Source: Mycetohabitans sp. B8 | Lineage (GTDB): Bacteria > Pseudomonadota > Gammaproteobacteria > Burkholderiales > Burkholderiaceae | DNA length: 64,000 nt | NCBI RefSeq assembly: GCF_021991875.1 | Contig: NZ_JAHLKR010000016.1 | Location: 124,001 to 188,000 of the forward strand | Direction: 5' to 3' | Part shown: positions 47,407-56,722 of the stretch, in pieces | Numbering within the stretch: position 1 is the first letter of the stretch | How the letters are laid out: the number at the start of each line of letters is the position of its first letter | The notes under the pieces: model-generated | The model's database searches: none | What the model was told of the DNA's origin: nothing | What the model saw: only the letters and a program-made list of their open reading frames with translations | Program-made: the position numbers and the translations under genes

Positions 47407-47679
47407 TTACTGGCTTGCTGCCGACGGCGCGGTAGCGCCGGCCTCGGGGGCCTGCCGCGCGTGTCCGGCCTGATGATGCTTGGCAGTCTTGCGATGCTTG
47501 GCCGGTGCGTGCGTGGGTGCTGCTGGGGCTTCCGATTGGGCAGCTTCCAGCGCCTGGGCGCGCTGCTCGATGTCGGCCGCCTTGGCCGGGTCGGTACTCA
47601 TCGTCACGCCGCGATCAGTCTGCGCATACGCCGTTGCGGCCAACAAGGAAACGAGCAATGCCAGGGACACTTTCTTCAT
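47407..47679 (-). CDS. Small exported His/Ala-rich protein
   Basis: The 90-residue protein has a clear signal peptide (MKKVSLALLVSLLAATAYA, cleavage before QTDRG). The mature part of about 70 residues is rich in Ala, Pro, Lys and His (KHRKTAKHHQAGHARQ), probably disordered and possibly metal- or polyanion-binding. A strong terminator follows. Function unknown. Confidence 0.7.
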   Translation of the reverse strand: MKKVSLALLVSLLAATAYAQTDRGVTMSTDPAKAADIEQRAQALEAAQSEAPAAPTHAPAKHRKTAKHHQAGHARQAPEAGATAPSAASQ

Positions 47680-47892
47680 CTTTACCGCCGTAGAGTGACA
47701 GCGTTATCGGGCCCATGACCGAAAGTGCCATATTATCCGGCAGAGCACGGATTCTAGCTAGCAAATGGGTTGATCTGCCGCAACATTGTAACGACCTTGC
47801 CGCGACGTGACATCTTGTTGCATCACGGAAACAATAAATTCCATTCAGCGGTTATTTTTTCCGCGCATACTACGGGGATGGTTTGGGCGCTG

Positions 47893-48612
47893 TCAGAACC
47901 ACCCGATCCGCCGGTAGACATGAAATTGCGCAAGGCCGATCCATTCGTGCCACGCGATGCTAGTGTTGACGACATGGGCCAGGCGTGGCCTCCAACCTGG
48001 GTGTCGCCATCTGTGGTTAGAGACGCACGGCACGATGTCGAGGCCGAAGTGGTGAAAGTCGAGCAGCGTGCGTGGCAGGTGATACGCTGACGTGATCAGC
48101 ACGATTTGGTCATAGTGGTGCCGACGCAGGATCGCGCCGGTGTTGCGGGCGTTCTCGTACGTGTTCAAGCTGTCGGGCTCGAGCATGATGTTGGCCGCCG
48201 GCACCCCGCGTGATACCAGATGCGGTTGATAGTTGGCCGCTTCGCTTTGCTCGTGTTTTTGAGGATTGCCGCCGCTTACCACCAGCGTGCAATGGGCGTG
48301 TTGCGCACGGCATAACACGAATTGCGCGGCTGCCGCGTCGATGCGTCGCCACGCGTCGAACTTTGGCACTAGCCGATGCGTATCGTCATATTCAGTGCCA
48401 CCGCCGAGCAGCACGATCGCGACGTTGCCGGCGTAGCGTGGGGGGCTCGCGGCTGGCACACGGGTTTCCAGCGCGTGCAGCGCCGGTTCGCCGAGCCATC
48501 CGGTGCACAACAGGTAGGCGAACAATGCCGCCGCGACGCAGGTCGTAGGGCGGTGACGGCGCGATACGGCGATGGCGACGAGCCAGAGGAGCGCAACGAA
48601 TGCAACGAGCAT
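47893..48612 (-). CDS. YdcF/ElyC family (DUF218) membrane protein
   Basis: This is a 239-residue protein. One or two N-terminal hydrophobic segments (residues 1-16 and about 26-41) are followed by the DUF218 domain: VAIVLLGGGTEYDD, LVVSGGNPQKHEQSEA, EPDSLNTYENARNT and VLITSAYHLPRTLLDFHHFG. Relatives (ElyC, SanA, YdcF) act on envelope or undecaprenyl-linked metabolism, but the precise role is unknown. Confidence 0.85.
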   Translation of the reverse strand: MLVAFVALLWLVAIAVSRRHRPTTCVAAALFAYLLCTGWLGEPALHALETRVPAASPPRYAGNVAIVLLGGGTEYDDTHRLVPKFDAWRRIDAAAAQFVLCRAQHAHCTLVVSGGNPQKHEQSEAANYQPHLVSRGVPAANIMLEPDSLNTYENARNTGAILRRHHYDQIVLITSAYHLPRTLLDFHHFGLDIVPCVSNHRWRHPGWRPRLAHVVNTSIAWHEWIGLAQFHVYRRIGWF

Positions 48613-48819
48613 GGAAGTCGTGTTTCGGTATCGCCCCGACCGGCTGCGTGCTGTTTAAGGTGAGCGAATTTGGGCGGTGAGTGTCAAGGGTCCGCCGGGT
48701 CGAACCGCGCCGGTGACGGTGGCGTCGGTAACGGTGTGCAGCCGGTCGCGGCACGACGATTATAAGCGGACATGTCGAATGCGCCGGCCATCCTGGCCGG
48801 TGCCAATGTGGAGGGCGGG

Positions 48820-49134
48820 ATGGATTATACGAACGAGGCCGTGCTAGAGGGCCTGCGGCGCGCACAATACCGGCAGGTGCCGTGGCCGCGTCGGCCGCGA
48901 GTGTTCGAATTCCTGCGCGAGCAGGGGCTGATCGGTACCGCACGGCAACCCTCACCGCTCGTGCCAGGCTATCACGCGCCCGTAGATATTGCGGTGCTCA
49001 GTGTCCGGGGCAAGACGGAGTTGGGTCGACTGGAGCGCCGTGCGCGCCTGCCTGCGTGGTCTGTTGAGCGCGAGCTTCGTTATGCGTGTGACTCGGCCGC
49101 GTCGCTGCTCGCGCACGCCGAGCCTCAGCCGTAA
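48820..49134 (+). CDS. Hypothetical protein
   Basis: This is a 104-residue basic protein of unknown family. I start it at ATG 48820 because GGAGG lies 6 bases upstream; ATG 48772 would add 16 residues. It is Arg/Pro-rich (RQVPWPRRPRVFEFLREQG) and has no signal or membrane segment. It could be a small real gene or a remnant. Confidence 0.4.
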   Translation: MDYTNEAVLEGLRRAQYRQVPWPRRPRVFEFLREQGLIGTARQPSPLVPGYHAPVDIAVLSVRGKTELGRLERRARLPAWSVERELRYACDSAASLLAHAEPQP

Positions 49135-49180
49135 GGGTGGACAGCATCGCGCAGGGCGGCTGTCGCGGAGCCAGGGTAAC

Positions 49181-49209
49181 AAAAAAACCCGTATCCGCGT
49201 GGATACGGG
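49181..49209 (-). terminator. Rho-independent terminator, minus strand
   Basis: CCCGTATCC and GGATACGGG form a perfect 9-base stem with a 4-base loop; on the minus strand it is followed by seven T. No convincing gene lies immediately upstream on that strand, so it may end a short RNA or a decayed gene. Confidence 0.75.
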
Positions 49210-49510
49210 AACATACCGGATGTTACTCATTGCCACGCTGTGCTCATGGCATAGTGTCGGACAGGGTGGATGCGCGCAGGTTCCCGCGCGTGCGCAATGC
49301 ACAAAAGTAAACGAATGTTTCCTGTGCCAGCCGGCCAATGGGGAGTGCTATCGGGCCGGCGTGCCGATAGCGCCCCCCAGGCCGGCCAGTGCGCGGGAGG
49401 GTCCACGAGTGGCGGCCAGTGGCGTGAAACGTACTGAAACAAACTGCCGCTTCGCGGCCCGAGCAGGCATGCGTGCCGTGGCCAGGCGTGCGCGCCGTGC
49501 TCGTAAAAGC

Positions 49511-49535
49511 GATCCGCCCGACACGAGGGCGGATC
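49511..49535 (-). terminator. Hairpin after the IS5-type solitary protein gene
   Basis: GATCCGCCC and GGGCGGATC form a perfect 9-base stem with a 7-base loop, 17 bases past the stop at 49553. Only a short T run follows on the minus strand, so termination strength is uncertain. Confidence 0.5.
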
Positions 49536-49552
49536 TTCGAATGCCAGTCAAG

Positions 49553-49954
49553 TCAGGCCATCTTCACCGGCGCGCGCCATGACTCGGGATTGGTCCAGAA
49601 CGCGCCGCGCAGCCGGTCGCGGCTCGGTGGCACGGGGGGCTTGACGGCCGACGCGCCGATGCGGCCGCGCAACGTGATGGGGCGCCCAGTGCCGGCGAGG
49701 CGGCGCACGAGCTCGGTTAGCGTGCCGTCAGCTTGCCACTCGTCGAAGCGCCGGCGACAGGTTGGCGGTGACGGATAACGACCGGGCAGCTTGGACCATC
49801 CTTCCCCGGTCGACAAGACCCAGAGCACGGCGTTGACCACGGCACGCGGCTCGACACGCGGTCGGCCGCGACGTTCGACACGCGCCGGCTCCTCGCGGAA
49901 CAGCGCCTCGACCAGCGCCCATTCGTTATCTTTTAAATCGTCGAACAGCATCAT
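49553..49954 (-). CDS. Solitary IS5-family N-terminal (DUF4096) protein
   Basis: The 133-residue protein matches the DUF4096 module that begins IS5/IS402-type transposases (VLWVLSTGEGWSKLPGRYPS, then CRRRFDEWQADG), a helical DNA-binding region. No DDE catalytic domain follows: the frame ends after an Arg/Pro-rich tail, and no downstream frame shows transposase motifs. I see no inverted repeats flanking it. It may be a truncated transposase or a domesticated DNA-binding protein. Confidence 0.75.
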   Translation of the reverse strand: MMLFDDLKDNEWALVEALFREEPARVERRGRPRVEPRAVVNAVLWVLSTGEGWSKLPGRYPSPPTCRRRFDEWQADGTLTELVRRLAGTGRPITLRGRIGASAVKPPVPPSRDRLRGAFWTNPESWRAPVKMA

Positions 49955-50400
49955 CGTTTCACCTCAACGAAGCAAACTCGGTGCACTGCCCCACGCCGCG
50001 CACCTTGATCCTAACCCTGGCAGTGGGTCGCCGGTCTCCTGGAAGCGGGCGTCACTTGAGTCGCTGCGTTAGCCAGGCTTGTGCGCATGACAAATGCAGG
50101 AACCGTGCCATTGGACCGGCATGGAGATGCCGCAGCGCCAGCCAGGGCGGCCGGCTGCGACGGCAACTGAAATGCATGTCCGCTTAGTCGTGTATCTCAA
50201 TACGGAATGGCTTGATAAGAAATCGGGACAATCACCAATCGCGTGCATGTCGCGTCACGTCGGTGTGCATCGATGTTCGATGGTGCACCGTGGTACATCG
50301 CGTCGCGCAGCAGGGCTCGCGTCGCTGCCGTCATCGCGGCAGCGACGCTCGGCCGATGCAGCGACGCGCCAGTCCATCGTATGATTGCATCATTGCGCGT
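49955..50400. other. No recognisable gene
   Basis: This is the region between the divergent DUF4096 and LysR genes. No family could be recognised in the open frames and no strong promoter pair stands out. Confidence 0.45.
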
Positions 50401-50415
50401 ATTGATGAATTCAAT
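50401..50415 (+). promoter_or_regulatory. Inverted repeat before the LysR gene
   Basis: ATTGA-TGAAT-TCAAT is a perfect dyad ending 2 bases before the ATG. It fits a T-N11-A LysR-type site and could mediate autoregulation. Confidence 0.35.
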
Positions 50416-50417
50416 GA

Positions 50418-51320
50418 ATGAATGTGACGCTTAGGCAACTCCGGGTCTTCATCAAAGTCGCGCACCTGCAAAGTTTCAGCCGGGCAGGCGATGAAATCGG
50501 CTTGACGCAATCGGCCGTCAGCCGCTGCGTGCGCGAGTTGGAGATCGAACTGGGATTGAAACTGGTCGAGCGCACAACGCGCGACGTACACCTAACGGAC
50601 GCGGGCGCCAACCTGTTGGGCGGCGTGTCGCGGCTGCTGTCCGATTTAGATCAAGTGCTGCGGGAGATCCGGGAGATCGGCGAGCAGCGGCGTGGCCGAG
50701 TGATCGTGGCCGCAAGTCCGACTATTGCGTGCCGGCTGATGCCTCGTGTCGTTGCCCATTGCCAACAACAATTCCCGTATATCCAGCTTGGCCTGCATGA
50801 CGATGTGCAAAGCGACGTGGTGCGCAAGGTGAAGTCCGGCGAAGTGGACTTTGGCGTGATCGTCGGTGCTCTGGCAGCCAATGACTTGGTTGGCGAGCCG
50901 GTAATGACCGATTCATTTTGCGTTGTCTGCCTGGCCAACCACCGGCTGGCTGCCGGCACGCAAGTGCAATGGGGCGCCTTGGCCGGCGAGCCGCTCGTGC
51001 TGCTCGGCCCGGAGTCGGGCAGCCGGCCGATCATCGACCGGGTGCTGCGCGAGCATGGCGTTGTCTCGCCGGTCGTGCAGGAGCTGGGGCACTCGGCGAC
51101 GGTGTTGGGTTTGGTCGAGGCTGGTGTGGGCATCAGTGTGCTGCCGTGGCTGTCGCTGCCGTTGCCGGCCCATTCCGGCCTGGTCGCGCGTGCGTTGGTA
51201 CCACGCGCGCAGCGCACGGTGGAACTCGTGCGCCGCCGCGATCGCTCACTGTCGCCGGCTGCCCAGGCGGTATGGGAACTGGTGCGCGCGCTGCCCGCCC
51301 GGGCCGAGGACCTGACATGA
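50418..51320 (+). CDS. LysR-family transcriptional regulator
   Basis: This is a 300-residue protein with an N-terminal winged helix-turn-helix (RQLRVFIKVAHLQSFSRAGDEIGLTQSAVSRCVRELE, residues about 5-60) and a type 2 periplasmic-binding effector domain (about 90-295). Nothing nearby identifies its ligand; the closest divergent gene is the solitary DUF4096 protein. Confidence 0.9.
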   Translation: MNVTLRQLRVFIKVAHLQSFSRAGDEIGLTQSAVSRCVRELEIELGLKLVERTTRDVHLTDAGANLLGGVSRLLSDLDQVLREIREIGEQRRGRVIVAASPTIACRLMPRVVAHCQQQFPYIQLGLHDDVQSDVVRKVKSGEVDFGVIVGALAANDLVGEPVMTDSFCVVCLANHRLAAGTQVQWGALAGEPLVLLGPESGSRPIIDRVLREHGVVSPVVQELGHSATVLGLVEAGVGISVLPWLSLPLPAHSGLVARALVPRAQRTVELVRRRDRSLSPAAQAVWELVRALPARAEDLT

Positions 51321-51410
51321 GCGGGCCTCGCGGCGCGCAGGGCATGGCGCACCGCACACGGCGCCTCACACGCGCGCCCTGATCTTTACGCATGATGTTT
51401 TTTTGCGTAC

Positions 51411-51416
51411 TATAAT
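51411..51416 (+). promoter_or_regulatory. -10 box TATAAT upstream of scpB
   Basis: A perfect TATAAT hexamer follows a T-rich stretch. The best -35 (TTTACG, 51385-51390) is 20 bases away, so the promoter is plausible but not ideal. The scpB start is about 195 bases downstream. Confidence 0.4.
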
Positions 51417-51609
51417 GTTCAGTCACGCGGTTCCTTACGGAATTCCTCTGGCTTCCCGGCGCGGTGTGGTCCGTGGTCATCCTGCCAACCCCCGGACGTG
51501 CTCCCATCAATATGATCGATCAGAAGCGGGCGAGCGCGGTCTTTCGTCATGCGCGCTGTTCAGGCGCTTTTGATCCGGTTCATTGGCCAAACAGGTCTGG
51601 TCCAGCTGA

Positions 51610-52542
51610 ATGAATACCCAAGAGGCGAAAATCGTCCTCGAGACTGCTTTGATTTGCGCACAGGAGCCGCTCAGGGTCAGCGACATGCGCCGGCTGTTTG
51701 CCGACGCGCTCTCGGCTGATACGATCCGTGCGCTGCTCGAAGAGCTGCGCACGGACTGGCGCGATCGGGGTGTCGAGTTGGTATCGGTGGCCACGGGATG
51801 GCGATTCCAGAGCCGTCCGGCAATGCGCGCGTTCCTGGATCGGCTTAATCCGGAGAAGCCGCCGAAGTATTCGCGTGCAGTGCTCGAGACGCTCGCGATC
51901 ATTGCGTATCGTCAGCCGGTCACGCGTGGCGATATCGAGGAGATTCGCGGTGTCACGGTCAATACGCAGGTCATCAAGCAGCTGGAGGACCGTGGATGGA
52001 TCGAGGTGATCGGCCATCGTGACGTGCCCGGCCGGCCGGCGCTGTACGCAACGACCAAGCAGTTCCTGGACGATCTCGGGATGGCCACGCTGGACGAGTT
52101 GCCGCCGCTGTCTGACCCGAGCCCGCAGCAGGGGCAGGCTAATCTACTGGCGCAGCGCGCTATCGAGTTTGTCGATGGCCACGAGGAGCCGAACCGCGCT
52201 GCGGTGATCGGTGACGAAGCACAGGGCGCGCGCGACGCAGCCGGCGATGATCCGAGGGCGGCGCCCCAGCCGGGGCCTGTGACGGGCGAGAGCGCTGACG
52301 CGCAGCGCACCATCGCGCAGCCCGTGTCTCCGGTCCCAGCCGTGGGTGGCCACCGTGATGCGGCCAAGACGCGCACGGTCCCGCCCGCGCACGATCCGGA
52401 AGAGGACCCAGTAGCGCACAGTCATGCCGACGGGGGGGGCAAGCACGACGGGCTCGCGCACCCAGCAGCGGCGGCCGCCCCTGGCGACGTCGAGAAGTTT
52501 GATGAGCAGACGCCGAGCAACCCAATATCGCACGGCGTTTGA
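51610..52542 (+). CDS. scpB: Segregation and condensation protein ScpB
   Basis: This 310-residue kleisin-associated subunit of the SMC-ScpAB condensin aids chromosome segregation. Tandem winged helices occupy residues about 1-165 ([26 protein letters not shown] and [20 protein letters not shown]). The last 130 residues are a disordered Ala/Pro/acidic tail, common in Burkholderia. rluB follows after 69 bases. Confidence 0.94.
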   Translation: MNTQEAKIVLETALICAQEPLRVSDMRRLFADALSADTIRALLEELRTDWRDRGVELVSVATGWRFQSRPAMRAFLDRLNPEKPPKYSRAVLETLAIIAYRQPVTRGDIEEIRGVTVNTQVIKQLEDRGWIEVIGHRDVPGRPALYATTKQFLDDLGMATLDELPPLSDPSPQQGQANLLAQRAIEFVDGHEEPNRAAVIGDEAQGARDAAGDDPRAAPQPGPVTGESADAQRTIAQPVSPVPAVGGHRDAAKTRTVPPAHDPEEDPVAHSHADGGGKHDGLAHPAAAAAPGDVEKFDEQTPSNPISHGV

Positions 52543-52611
52543 CGAGACACGTACACCGACGCCGGCGCAGCCGAATGGCGCGTGCCGGCATTCTGACATT
52601 CAGAGGTTGTT

Positions 52612-54294
52612 TTGAACGAGAACCACGATCCCGATTCTCTCGAGTCCGGTCCTGCCCGCGTGGCGGCCGTGGACGATCGCGATGCGAGCCAGCGCGCCTT
52701 GCCGGTGCCGCCGGCCGCGGAAGGCGGCGACGGCGAAGAGCGGCCACGGCGCGGTTTGCGTCGCGGGCCGCGCAGCTTGATTGCTCGCCGTCGCGCGGTG
52801 GCCAAGTCGAAGGCGACCGATGCCCCGCCGGCTGCGGTGACCGAGGCGCCGCCCGACGGCGAACTCGTCGCGCAGGTGCGCCTACCCCGCAAGGATCCCG
52901 CTAACAAGCGTCAGGGCAAGGGCGCCAAGCGTGACCCTGGCGCGCGCCGCGATGCCGATGCACTTCGTCGCGAGCCGCGCGCCAGGCGTGACGCCAGCGC
53001 GGCGCCGGCCGGCGGTGCCGAGAAAGGCGTAGGGCGCGACGACGACGTGTTCGCCTACGTCACGTCGCCGGCGTTCGATGCCGACAACAGCGGTGCGGGC
53101 GGTGTGCGCGCGCCGATGCTGCGGCGCGGCCGCAAGGGCGGCGCGCCGGCCGGCAAGCGCACGCTGTCGGCCGATGACGACGCGCCGAAGCTGCACAAGG
53201 TGCTTGCCGAGGCCGGCATGGGCTCGCGTCGCGAAATGGAGGAATTGATCATTGCTGGGCGCGTGTCGGTCAATGGCGAGCCGGCGCACATCGGCCAGCG
53301 GATCATGCCAACCGACCAGGTGCGCATCAACGGCAAGCCGGTCAAGCGCAAGCTGCCCAACAAGCCGCCGCGCGTGTTGATTTATCACAAGCCAGCAGGC
53401 GAGATCGTCAGCCACGCGGATCCGGAAGGTCGCCCGTCGGTGTTCGACAAGCTGCCGCCGATGAAGACGGCGAAATGGCTGGCCGTCGGTCGGCTGGATT
53501 TCAATACCGAAGGCTTGCTGTTACTCACCACGTCCGGTGACCTCGCGAACCGCTTCATGCATCCGCGCTACCAGGTTGAGCGCGAATATGCGGTGCGGGT
53601 CATCGGCGAATTGGCCGAGAGTGCGCGGCAAAAACTGCTAAGCGGCGTCGAGCTCGACGACGGTCCGGCGAGCTTCCTGCGTATCCAAGATGGCGGTGGC
53701 GAGGGCACCAATCGCTGGTACCACGTGGCGCTTGCGGAAGGCCGCAACCGCGAGGTGCGTCGCATGTTCGAGGCCGTGGGCCTGACCGTCAGCCGGTTGA
53801 TCCGCACGCGTCATGGCCCGATCGTGTTGCCGCGTGGCCTCAAGCGTGGCCGTTGGGATGAACTCGAGGACAATCAGGTGCGCGCGTTGATGTCAGCCGT
53901 CGGATTGAAAGGGCCGGGCGAGGACAAGGCGGAGCGCAGCAAGACGGCGCCGCGTCGCCAGCCCGATCCGATGCAGACGGCGCTCGGCTATATCGGCTAC
54001 GATGCGCCGGGTCCGCAGCGGCGATTGGGTCGCGGTGCGCGTGGCGGCGCGAACTGGACTTCGTCCACGCCGCCGGTGCCTGGGTACACCGGCTTTGCCG
54101 CCGCGCACGGGCACGGCAATATGACGGGTGGCAACCGTGATAACCGTGACGACAACGGCAATCGAGCACCCGGCAAGGGTGGCAACCGCGTGCAAAAGGG
54201 CAATGCGCGCGGCGCTCGCGGCGCGCAGGCGGCGCCGCGCCAAGGCGGCGCGCGGCAGGGCGGTGCACCGCGCGCGCGCCCGCGCAGCCGTTAA
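52612..54294 (+). CDS. rluB: 23S rRNA pseudouridine(2605) synthase RluB
   Basis: The enzyme makes a pseudouridine in 23S rRNA. In the 560-residue product, residues 1-190 are a charged Arg/Ala/Lys-rich extension. An S4 RNA-binding domain follows ([20 protein letters not shown]), then the RsuA/RluB catalytic domain ([15 protein letters not shown] with the catalytic aspartate), then a Gly/Arg/Asn-rich basic tail of about 110 residues. The start is TTG with AGAGG upstream. No ATG is in a better position before the S4 domain. Confidence 0.93.
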   Translation: MNENHDPDSLESGPARVAAVDDRDASQRALPVPPAAEGGDGEERPRRGLRRGPRSLIARRRAVAKSKATDAPPAAVTEAPPDGELVAQVRLPRKDPANKRQGKGAKRDPGARRDADALRREPRARRDASAAPAGGAEKGVGRDDDVFAYVTSPAFDADNSGAGGVRAPMLRRGRKGGAPAGKRTLSADDDAPKLHKVLAEAGMGSRREMEELIIAGRVSVNGEPAHIGQRIMPTDQVRINGKPVKRKLPNKPPRVLIYHKPAGEIVSHADPEGRPSVFDKLPPMKTAKWLAVGRLDFNTEGLLLLTTSGDLANRFMHPRYQVEREYAVRVIGELAESARQKLLSGVELDDGPASFLRIQDGGGEGTNRWYHVALAEGRNREVRRMFEAVGLTVSRLIRTRHGPIVLPRGLKRGRWDELEDNQVRALMSAVGLKGPGEDKAERSKTAPRRQPDPMQTALGYIGYDAPGPQRRLGRGARGGANWTSSTPPVPGYTGFAAAHGHGNMTGGNRDNRDDNGNRAPGKGGNRVQKGNARGARGAQAAPRQGGARQGGAPRARPRSR

Positions 54295-54396
54295 GCGTAC
54301 GCCTGTCGAAGGCGCTGCGAGCGCGCGGCATCGCGTGCCCATGGGCGCGCGCGTGCCACCGCGTGGTCGCGTTTTGGTTTCGATAGGTCGCGTGGA

Positions 54397-54425
54397 TTGC
54401 GGGTCGCGGCGAAAAACGCTATAAT
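54397..54425 (+). promoter_or_regulatory. Strong sigma-70 promoter of rimP-nusA-infB
   Basis: TTGCGG (54397-54402), exactly 17 bases, then a perfect TATAAT (54420-54425). The first gene starts about 255 bases downstream, leaving a long leader. Confidence 0.8.
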
Positions 54426-54429
54426 TTCG

Positions 54430-54686
54430 CAGTCGCTGGGCACACGTTTTATTATTTAAGGTGCGGCTCGAGGCGCGACCACCGGTAAAGGAAGATGGGC
54501 GTGTTGGCGCCCATTTTTTTTTGCCGTTGCCGCAGTGCGTCGTTATCGTGGTAGACATAGCCCGATGACGCTGCTTCGCAGTACTGCCGCTTCCGTGCGC
54601 CGCGTTGCGCGAGCGTGCCCGGTACCGCGAAACAGGAAACCGGTACGCGCGTTGCGCGCGGTCCGTGCTGCATGAGGTCAAACAAC
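54430..54686 (+). ncRNA. Long 5' leader of the rimP-nusA-infB operon
   Basis: No coding frame is supported. The leader contains a terminator-like hairpin at 54495-54522, then another 165 bases to the rimP GTG. The arrangement suggests a regulatory leader, since NusA autoregulates its operon in other bacteria. I could not assign it to a known RNA family. Confidence 0.5.
54495..54522 (+). terminator. Terminator-like hairpin inside the rimP-nusA leader
   Basis: ATGGGCG and CGCCCAT form a 7-base stem around a 6-base loop, followed by nine T (54514-54522). It lies about 65 bases after the predicted transcription start and before rimP, so it would act as an attenuator. Confidence 0.7.
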
Positions 54687-55145
54687 GTGCAATTGTCGGA
54701 ACTGATTGAAAATACCGTTACCGGGCTCGGATACGAGCTCGTCGATTTGGAGCGCTCCGGCCGCGGCATGCTGCGCGTGTTTATCGACCAGCCGGCGGGC
54801 ATCGCGATAGACGATTGTGAGAAGGTGACGCGCCAGCTTCAGCACGTGCTGACCGTCGAGAATATCGACTATGAACGTCTCGAGGTTTCGTCGCCGGGGC
54901 TAGACCGGCCGCTGAAGAAACGGGCGGATTTCGAACGTTTCGCCGGCAGCGAGGTGATGGTGACGCTGAAGCAGCCGCTGGACGGCCGAAAATCGTTCCG
55001 CGGCATCCTGCACGCGCCCAATGGCGACACGATAGGTTTGGAATTTGAAGGAAAAGACGGCCCGGCGAGGCTCGATTTCACGCTCGCCGACATAGACCGT
55101 GCCCGTCTTGTTCCGCAAATCGATTTTAGGAGCCGCAAACAATGA
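54687..55145 (+). CDS. rimP: Ribosome maturation factor RimP
   Basis: This 152-residue factor is needed for 30S subunit assembly. It starts [20 protein letters not shown] and has the conserved [19 protein letters not shown] and [10 protein letters not shown] chose GTG 54687 because it gives the family's normal N-terminus; ATG 54672 would add five residues. It overlaps nusA by four bases (ATGA). Confidence 0.95.
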   Translation: MQLSELIENTVTGLGYELVDLERSGRGMLRVFIDQPAGIAIDDCEKVTRQLQHVLTVENIDYERLEVSSPGLDRPLKKRADFERFAGSEVMVTLKQPLDGRKSFRGILHAPNGDTIGLEFEGKDGPARLDFTLADIDRARLVPQIDFRSRKQ

Positions 55146-56617
55146 GTCGCGAAGTGTTGATGCTGGTGGATGCGCTGGCGCGCGAGAAAAACGTCAACAA
55201 GGATGTGGTATTCGCCGCGCTCGAGGCCGCGCTCGCTTCCGCCACAAAGAAGCTCTTCGACGAGGATGTTGACATACGCGTGTCGATCAACCGCGAGTCT
55301 GGCGAGCATGAGACTTTCCGCCGCTGGCGCATCGTGCCGGACGAGGCGGGCTTGCAGCAGCCGGACCAGGAAATCCTGCTGTTCGAGGCACGTGAGCAAG
55401 ATCCGCACGCGCAATTGGACGGTTATATCGAAGAGCCGATCCCGTCGATCGAGTTCGGTCGCATCGGCGCGCAAGCGGCCAAGCAAGTGATTTTGCAGAA
55501 GGTGCGCGATGCGGAGCGGGAGCAAATTCTGAATGATTTCCTTGAGCGCGGCGAGAAGATCATGACCGGCTCGGTCAAGCGGCTCGACAAGGGCAACCTG
55601 GTCGTCGAATCGGGGCGGGTCGAGGCGTTGCTACGCCGTGATCAACTGATCCCGAGAGAGAATCTGCGCATCGGCGATCGCGTGCGTGCGTATATTGCCA
55701 GGGTCGACCGCACGGCGCGGGGGCCGCAGATCGAATTGTCGCGCACCGCGCCCGAATTCCTGATGAAGCTGTTCGAACTCGAGGTGCCGGAGATCGAACA
55801 GGGCTTGCTTGAAATCAAGTCGGCGGCGCGCGACCCCGGCGTGCGGGCGAAGATCGCGGTGGTCGCCTACGACAAGCGCATCGACCCGATCGGCACGTGC
55901 GTCGGCATTCGCGGTTCGCGCGTGCAGGCAGTGCGCAACGAGTTGGGTGGCGAGAACGTCGATATCGTGCTATGGTCGGAAGATCCTGCCCAATTTGTGA
56001 TCGGCGCCCTTGCGCCGGCTGCCGTGCAATCGATCGTCGTTGACGAGGAGAAGCATGCGATGGATGTCGTCGTCGACGAAAACGAACTGGCTGTCGCGAT
56101 CGGCCGAAGCGGCCAGAACGTGCGGCTCGCCAGCGAGCTGACCGGCTGGCAGATTAATATCATGACGCCGGACGAGTCCGCCGAGAAACAGTCGCAAGAG
56201 CGCACGGTACTGCGCGACCTGTTCATGGCGCGGCTGGACGTCGATGAGGAGGTCGCCGACATCCTGATCGACGAAGGCTTCGCGAGCCTCGAGGAGATCG
56301 CGTACGTGCCGCTCAACGAGATGCTCGAGATCGAGGCGTTCGACGAAGACACGGTGCACGAGTTGCGCAATCGCGCGCGCGATGCGCTGCTGACGATGGC
56401 GATCGCGAATGAGGAAAAGGTCGAAAACGCGTCGCTCGACCTGAAGAGCCTTGATGGGATGGATCGGGAGCTGCTCGCTAAGCTCGCCGAGCACGAGATA
56501 CACACGCGTGACGATCTGGCCGAGTTGGCCGTCGACGAGTTGGTCGAGATGACCGGCATCGACGAGGAGGCCGCGAAGGCGCTGATCATGAAGGCGCGCG
56601 AGCACTGGTTCCAGTGA
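55142..56617 (+). CDS. nusA: Transcription termination/antitermination factor NusA
   Basis: This 491-residue RNA polymerase-associated factor has, in order, the NTD ([18 protein letters not shown]), an S1 domain at about 130-200, two KH domains ([13 protein letters not shown]...[14 protein letters not shown], then [18 protein letters not shown]), and two C-terminal acidic helix-hairpin-helix repeats ([17 protein letters not shown] and [20 protein letters not shown]). Central gene of the operon. Confidence 0.97.
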   Translation: MSREVLMLVDALAREKNVNKDVVFAALEAALASATKKLFDEDVDIRVSINRESGEHETFRRWRIVPDEAGLQQPDQEILLFEAREQDPHAQLDGYIEEPIPSIEFGRIGAQAAKQVILQKVRDAEREQILNDFLERGEKIMTGSVKRLDKGNLVVESGRVEALLRRDQLIPRENLRIGDRVRAYIARVDRTARGPQIELSRTAPEFLMKLFELEVPEIEQGLLEIKSAARDPGVRAKIAVVAYDKRIDPIGTCVGIRGSRVQAVRNELGGENVDIVLWSEDPAQFVIGALAPAAVQSIVVDEEKHAMDVVVDENELAVAIGRSGQNVRLASELTGWQINIMTPDESAEKQSQERTVLRDLFMARLDVDEEVADILIDEGFASLEEIAYVPLNEMLEIEAFDEDTVHELRNRARDALLTMAIANEEKVENASLDLKSLDGMDRELLAKLAEHEIHTRDDLAELAVDELVEMTGIDEEAAKALIMKAREHWFQ

Positions 56618-56722
56618 CGGGCGCGAAGCGAGATTATGATGGCGCATTGAAATGACGCGGCCCGATAGGCCGCACCGGGATGTCAACTGCAAGGACCGCT
56701 GTCCTTGCCTCAAGAGGGATGA

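Larger units (their letters stand above)
49135..49552. other. No recognisable gene; contains two minus-strand hairpins
   Basis: No gene could be supported on either strand. Two minus-strand terminator-like hairpins lie within or at the edge of it. Confidence 0.45.
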
